A stretch of DNA of 64,000 bases, from the NCBI GenBank assembly GCA_022578965.1, contig MU400516.1, forward strand, positions 310,001 through 374,000, in the 5' to 3' direction. Positions 58,432 through 64,000 of this stretch are shown here, one piece after another. Origin of the DNA: Xylaria sp. FL1777. Taxonomy: Eukaryota; Ascomycota; Sordariomycetes; Xylariales; Xylariaceae. The stretch's first letter is position 1, and each line of letters starts with the position of its first letter. The position numbers were made by a program, and so were the translations under genes. Below the pieces are notes generated by a model, which ran no database searches, had not been told where the DNA came from, and was given only the letters and a program-made list of their open reading frames with translations.

Positions 58432-61400
58432 GGGGATGACGATAAATGGAAATATGGAGATATGGAGGTATGGAGAGAGCAAGAGGGAAGAAGACCTGGT
58501 GGTGTGGGAGCCGATGGGGTTGCAATGCGTCGTCGAGATTCGCTGAGGGCCGTTCCGCTCTGTGTGTCTTACTCGATCTTTCTCTCATGATGTCAACTGA
58601 TTCTATGATAACCTGAGCTGACTGGCTGAGCAGTGATGGCATCACACATAAGTCATGGGACACATCTACACTTTTATGTTCTCTTGCTCCATGTCAACAT
58701 GTCAAGAGTCAAGACAAACAAAGACCAGCAAGGAGTTTCCAGTTTGCCACAGCTATGGCTCTGGCTCTGATTCTGGCTATTCTTACGAGTCTGCATCAGT
58801 CAGCGCGCGGCTCTCCAAACCGGCCTCGCTCGTTTCCCGCATTTACACAATCAGAGCCTATCTCTGTTCCTCAGCAGTCCTGTCCTCAGGCCTGCGGTGG
58901 GTAGCCTCCTTGATTAGAGCGCGCGCCACGGCATGTAAAACCTCGAAATACGCTTAAATCCTTCATGTAGTTGGTCAAGAGCCGGTTTGCCTAAATCCGG
59001 AATGCTGGCTCTTCCAGACCCCAGACTTCAGCGCGCGCGTGTTTTCTTCTGAGTCTTCTGGGCCACTGACCATATGCGCTGCTTGCCTGCCGCCGAGTAA
59101 CAACTCGAGGTGAGCGTTTCCCCGTCTCTCTACGTGTCTGCTTCCTTCTAAGCGCCTCGAGGTAATGGGCAACATTTCTGCGTCGAGGTTTCTGCCAATG
59201 GTCCGGGGTAACGGAGCCGCCAGGCTAGTTAAGCGCCCCCAAGCCTTTCACTGGTCCATACCAGTTTGATTCTCTCAGCTTCAACTACATGACCGCCTCC
59301 GCGCTTAGAAGATAGCACGAAGCATGTGGCCACAGCTCCGAGAGCCGTCCTTTACTGTTTGCCGGGTCGTAGCGCTGACCACCATATTAGACGCTACCCC
59401 GGATTCCACAATCTGCCTCGTCGTCAAGCTGCCGTCGATCAACGGGCATCCCCTCCCCCATTGGTAGCAGCTCCATGCCCTCGTGTCAAGCATGCTAGGC
59501 TTGATATATGCAGGGTGTTACCGAGATAACCCAGAGCCACGGCATATACGCATTCTGATGTTCGTGGCCAATACCCGATGGAAAGGCGTCTAGCTACAGT
59601 AGCATCCTTGTCCTCGAGCCCAAGACCCAAGCTATCGGGGTCATCGAGACACAATCCCCCGTTGTCATTCTAAGTACGGCCGCGGTATATCTCTGGAGAT
59701 TACTGTATTACACTTGACATGTCCCTCCATGTGCAAGCGGGACCGCCCCCTTCGATATAAATAACACAGTTTGCCTAGGGAAACTCAGTGCTCACTGTCT
59801 AGGGGTAGGATTCCTCACTATATTCATCGGGTATACAGATTGCTTTTTGTAAGGCACACTTCGACAACTAGACCCAATGTAGGTAGGTATTTTTAGATTC
59901 TCGCGCTCGAAAATACACTCTTATGCCTCTATCTGCCATCTCTATCTTGAGGGCACAGCCGTACACTCAAACTTTTCTCTCACCTTCACATATATCCCTC
60001 ACATTGTAGGCAAACGATTTCTATAACGTATTATTTTGGTTGTCCTACTATTCCCACACCATGAAAGTGGCACTGGCCTACTTTCTTCCTCTTGATGCTA
60101 GTTTTCCTACCGCTAAAGATTATCAATAGCCAAGAATATACGGAATGACTGTACGAGTGGCCCCTTCTCGAGCGGACAATAATCTTTAGGAGCCCCGGCC
60201 AGCTAAGGTGTGCCACATTACAACATCAATATGTGAGACTGACGCTTTTGCCCTATCCTCTTTTGAGTGCCCGCCATCCTATGCTGAGAATCAGCCCGAG
60301 CTACCTTATTTGTAGCAGTTTGCGAGGGCTGACGCCCGGCGTCATCAGGAATGTCAATCGCCCTCTTATTCATCGAGCTCCGGCCGCCGAATCATCGAAT
60401 CACGCTAGCTGGTCTACCGCCAACAAGGCACATGGTCAGCTTCTTTGACCTACTGCCCTTCGACACTTGTCAATCGTGATAAGGTCTGTAGAGAATGAAC
60501 CAATCCTTCCCGTAGATCCCTCGGCCGCGTGGGCATGTGCTCACTCACATACGTAAGCTGACCACCATGACTTGTCGTAAATTAACCCCGGACTGTCTGG
60601 TCTCACGTTGCGCTACCTCGTTGCTCGCATCTAATAGCTTGGGGTTGCTGACCCGTTCATTCCCACGTGGGATTCTCAGTTCTGGCGTATCGCTTCGCGG
60701 GATCAATAGCCAGGGTGTAGCATTTGCTACCATACTACGTAATCTGGAGCTTAAAATGCACGTACACTCTTGACTTATATTACGAAGACGGCTACGCAAT
60801 GAGTAGCGTGGTCATCGTTGAGGGTAATAGATAGTTTCCATGAGGACTGGTGGTATCATGGCTATTCTTCAACCTCCTTTTATCCTCAGTAAGTTTCGAG
60901 ATGCTTACATAGAGCCATAATGGCGATACCAACCCATCGACTTCCCTTCACGACGCCCCTATCAATGGTCCCCGAAGCGCCATTCCGCCCTGAGATGTTC
61001 TGTTTCAGTTCGACAGGCTTGGCGACGATGTGAAACGTCGCTCTCCGAGGTCTACAGCTTCTACGTAGTAGAATTGCTTCCTTCCCGCAGATCTGCTGCT
61101 ATGCACTCGATATGCAGCTGATTAGACTACAACTGCATGCAAAGCGCCTAATTTAGCTTGACGCAGATCAATATCTGGTTATGGACGATAGTGTTTTACT
61201 TGATCTTGGTGATCAGCTTGATCCAGTAACAGTTAGCAACCTGTTCTGTAACTCTTTCTTTTTTTCTTTTTTCCACTTCACGCCAGTTTTTCTTACCGTG
61301 AAACATCCACGAATCCTTCAGTATCTCGCAGTCATAATAGTTGCGATAACTGTTCTCTCGAGGCTTAAGATGACTGCAGTGTCCCTGGCCTGGAGTGCCA

Positions 61401-61890
61401 CCGCGGGCAGCGGGTCCCACAGCACCCTTTCAACGAGATCTGCGTTTCTACGTGCGTCCGTCTTGATATCTCGTATGCACGACCTCCGACGTCCAACCTG
61501 TCATCTACCTAGCCGTGAAGAAAAAACATAGGGGAAGGGAGGTCAACGCGTACTATTGCGGATTCCACTCCCCTCGTCTGTTTTTTCCTGAGATGTACTT
61601 TTATCGTTTCATGTCAGCTCGCTCCCTTCTCCCACGATTTCTTAATCATGTAATGGAAGGGCCTGTCTAGTTCAAAAATTCGACGGCCTAGCAACGTTGT
61701 TGGTAAGTTTAGTACGAAATGAGTCTGAAATTGGTATTTATCTATCTTAACCCAACATATTCATAATTCATATGAAAAAGTATAAACAGAACAAAGATAG
61801 GTGTGAGATTTGTGACGTCGCGCTGGAAAAACGGGCATTCCCATAGAGTGTGTTGATGACGTTTGTTTATTTGATCGCAATCTTGAAAGT

Positions 61891-64000
61891 TTATGACGGC
61901 AATATTTGATCCACGGACCGCCCGGGTGGTGGCCAGTCAACATACATAGGAGAAACCACTGGTGGCACGTCAGTGGCTGTGACGGGAAGACCAGCTAAGT
62001 CCGCGATGAAATCTCTGCATCCAAAGTGCCCATTTTCTCCAGCAAGTCTCATAGCTTTCTTGAAGTTTCTCGGCTGGAACCCATTCTCGCCATTGTGAAA
62101 GAATATGGTTTGCTCATTCGCAGTCCACAGAAACTGGATCATGTCGAGCCGACCATGTTCCGCCGCTCCTTCTATGGGCCACCGGCCTCCAATTTCTGCA
62201 GGCGGCATGTGAAGCAGTGCTCCATATTGCAGAAGCTCGGCCGCCAGATCGCAGTTACCTGAGATGGCCGCAAGCTGCAACGCGGTACCTCCCATGGCTA
62301 TAGATGGCTCGGCGTTGACTTCTGCTCCGTATTGAATCAGCAGCTTGGCCATTTCAATATCCCCCTTTTCAGCCGCCATTTGAAGGGGAGTGCGTCGAAC
62401 CATGTGGCGAAGCGCTGGGTTAACGTGAGCACCATAGTCGATTAGGAGCTTGACTAGTTCTTGACTTCCAATGCTGACGGCTTCAACCATAGCGGTCCGG
62501 TTAATTGGGGGTCCCGGTCCTTCAACAAAGGCGACGATACTGTTAGGATCACAGCCATGATCAAGAAGTAATTTAACTACATCATAGCTATATTGCGGAA
62601 AGGACTTAGCCACCCTTATTGCCACACGCAAGGGCGTTGATGCTTCGCTGCCTAGTGGATGGCACTCCCCAGCATCGAATATGTCCACAGATCCCGATTT
62701 AATATATTGAGACACGAGGTCAGCTATCACTGGTCCTTGCAGAATGGCTTCTTTTAGTACATTAGTACTCAGGCCTTTGGTGACTATTTTTCGCCGATGA
62801 TTCGCTTGATCAATGAGTAGTGAAAATAGGCCTGGATTCCATCGGATGGCACATGTTAAAACCATGTCGTCGGTGGCATCAGCACCTTTTTCGATCAATC
62901 TTTGTGCTAGGCCGGCATCGTTTTGGGACACAGCAGCTGCAAGGCATACTGTCAAGAACTGTACAGTTGCGAGCTTAGACTCTAGTATTAAGTCACACAT
63001 CTTCTGGTCCTTCAGAGCTGGTAGAAGATATTCGTGAATTTTGAGATTATCCCATGTATCTGCTTCCCATTTTGTCGCATTTGTGTCAAACTTATCAAGC
63101 GTGAAGGCGTTGCCTATCATCTCGTAGCGAAAGTTGCAATGGGAAGAGGCCAGATAATCCTCAGCTATCGACGGGTCAATAAGACACACTAAAGGTCTAA
63201 AGGGCCATCTGCTGTCATGAGATAGACTTTCGCCAAGGATCAACAATTTTCGTGCAATACCCAAGTTGCCATTTTCTATCGCCGTAAAACAAAGAGCATG
63301 CCGCAGTCCTCGTCCGTCATTGGGTGTATATAGAGAAGCGCCTCTTTGCAGAAGCGTCAACGCTATATTCTCAAAGCCTTCGCCGATGGCGGTGTACAGG
63401 GCTTCTACCATAGAATGTGACTCCAGATTAGGGCAAGAATTTAAAAGATAAACGACAAGTTCATAATCCCCAGTCGTAACCGCAGCCTCGAGTGCGACTT
63501 CAAACCGGCCACCGCCACATAAAGAGTTAAAAATGCCTGTGTTTCTGAAAATATTGATGAATTCCGTGTTTTTAGCTGCAATAGACTCGGCCAGGGGAGT
63601 TGTTTTGCCTTCTGTTTCGTCTCTGCGAAAGTCGTCATCATCTAGGTAGAGAGTATGTGGATAGGGGTTGATGTTAGGCCTCATTGACATGACGAAGTCA
63701 ATGATAGTAGGATTTTTGCCTTTAATAGAAGCACTTAAAAGCCGCTCGGTGAGGATGTCCGATGAAGGACTGCAGTGAGGGAATACTGCTAGGAATGTCT
63801 TTGCATGACCCGTTGAAGCCGTCACTACTAGTCCCCAATCAACTTGTCCTTGAAACTTTGAAATGCATTTGCCCCCGTGACGCTCCATACAGTCATACGT
63901 AAAGTTACTGACTAGATCGGCACCTAGCTCATCTTCGCAGTGTGGTATGAACTTGGTCCAGAATTCTTCGAGAAAAAATTCGCTATGCTGAGATGGTAGG
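61891..64000 (-). CDS. Ankyrin-repeat protein, N-terminus beyond the right edge
   Basis: The frame is open from the right edge to the stop at 61891, about 702 codons; an internal ATG at 63888 is unlikely to be the true start because coding-like sequence (SEFFLEEFWTKFIPHCEDEL) continues upstream to the edge. The middle holds divergent, loosely ankyrin-like repeats. From about two thirds on the repeats are clear, for example YDVVKLLLDHGCDPN, QELVKLLIDYGAHVNPA, TPLQMAAEKGDIEMAKLLIQ and TALQLAAISGNCDLAAELLQ. Ankyrin repeats mediate protein binding. In ascomycetes such proteins often carry an N-terminal Clr5-type or NLR domain; which one, if any, lies outside the window. No frame break is seen. 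Confidence 0.85.
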   Translation of the reverse strand, partial: LPSQHSEFFLEEFWTKFIPHCEDELGADLVSNFTYDCMERHGGKCISKFQGQVDWGLVVTASTGHAKTFLAVFPHCSPSSDILTERLLSASIKGKNPTIIDFVMSMRPNINPYPHTLYLDDDDFRRDETEGKTTPLAESIAAKNTEFINIFRNTGIFNSLCGGGRFEVALEAAVTTGDYELVVYLLNSCPNLESHSMVEALYTAIGEGFENIALTLLQRGASLYTPNDGRGLRHALCFTAIENGNLGIARKLLILGESLSHDSRWPFRPLVCLIDPSIAEDYLASSHCNFRYEMIGNAFTLDKFDTNATKWEADTWDNLKIHEYLLPALKDQKMCDLILESKLATVQFLTVCLAAAVSQNDAGLAQRLIEKGADATDDMVLTCAIRWNPGLFSLLIDQANHRRKIVTKGLSTNVLKEAILQGPVIADLVSQYIKSGSVDIFDAGECHPLGSEASTPLRVAIRVAKSFPQYSYDVVKLLLDHGCDPNSIVAFVEGPGPPINRTAMVEAVSIGSQELVKLLIDYGAHVNPALRHMVRRTPLQMAAEKGDIEMAKLLIQYGAEVNAEPSIAMGGTALQLAAISGNCDLAAELLQYGALLHMPPAEIGGRWPIEGAAEHGRLDMIQFLWTANEQTIFFHNGENGFQPRNFKKAMRLAGENGHFGCRDFIADLAGLPVTATDVPPVVSPMYVDWPPPGRSVDQILPS

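Larger units (their letters stand above)
56459..61890. other. Gene-poor stretch of about 5.4 kb
   Basis: The first kilobase is the promoter and leader of the Ser/Pro-rich gene, with a pyrimidine skew that makes false ORFs (for example at 56561-57277). Beyond that lie a GTA repeat (57459-57485), TATGG-type repeats (58212-58262), a GTGTGCGCAGAT repeat (58399-58431), and AT-rich DNA to 61890. Short ORFs at 59326-59654, 60233-60799 and 61181-61531 lack motifs and overlap on both strands. No transposase is identifiable. Confidence 0.5.

Noticed and set aside
61181..61531. 116-codon plus-strand ORF
   Set aside because: It contains a hydrophobic stretch but no motif, overlaps an opposite-strand ORF and lies in AT-rich DNA without splice partners.

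Overview
The window comes from a filamentous ascomycete (Pezizomycotina, most likely a Sordariomycete; the class is my inference). The evidence is short GT-AG introns of about 50 to 190 bases with CTAAC-like branch sites, intron-interrupted housekeeping genes of typical fungal architecture, a decayed HET-type incompatibility gene, an ankyrin-repeat protein, an intron-containing tRNA, and long AT-rich intergenic stretches full of short TAGGTA/TACCTA motifs. No operon, phage, CRISPR array or biosynthetic cluster was seen. Exon junctions were built by hand from splice signals, reading-frame continuity and the known shape of each family.

Left part (1-9.9 kb): the first exon of an unknown minus-strand gene, then eIF3m (+), a UMP-CMP kinase (-) with a threonine-rich insertion, a short single-pass membrane protein (-) whose stop codon overlaps a splice donor, and a four-span membrane protein (-). 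From 9.9 to 15.2 kb I find no intact protein gene, only diverged direct repeats and AT-rich DNA, followed by an intron-containing tRNA-Arg(ACG).

Middle part (15.9-39.8 kb): a Laa2/aftiphilin-like clathrin-adaptor accessory protein (-), an unknown 282-residue fungal protein (+), the FG nucleoporin Nsp1 (+), the mitochondrial ATPase inhibitor IF1 (-), a 14-3-3 protein (+), the diphthamide co-chaperone Dph4 (-), mitoribosomal protein mL59 (-), a HET-type pseudogene (+), the splicing helicase Prp28 (-) and an M1 aminopeptidase (+) that can be read from two starts, one of which adds a mitochondrial presequence.

Right part (42-64 kb): enolase (+), an AIG2/GGCT-fold protein (-), ribosomal protein uS15/Rps13 (+) split into twelve exons, the COMPASS subunit Sdc1/Dpy-30 (-), the DNA-repair nuclease FAN1 (+), about 4.4 kb without a gene, a Ser/Pro-rich unknown protein (-), about 5.4 kb without a recognisable gene, and an ankyrin-repeat gene (-) running off the right edge.

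The genes are mostly unrelated housekeeping loci (translation, splicing, nuclear pore, nucleotide metabolism, mitochondrion). The most unusual structure is the uS15 gene at 45993-47358: eleven introns, internal exons as short as 8, 10, 11 and 14 bases, and one GC-AG intron, all needed to recover the canonical 151-residue protein.
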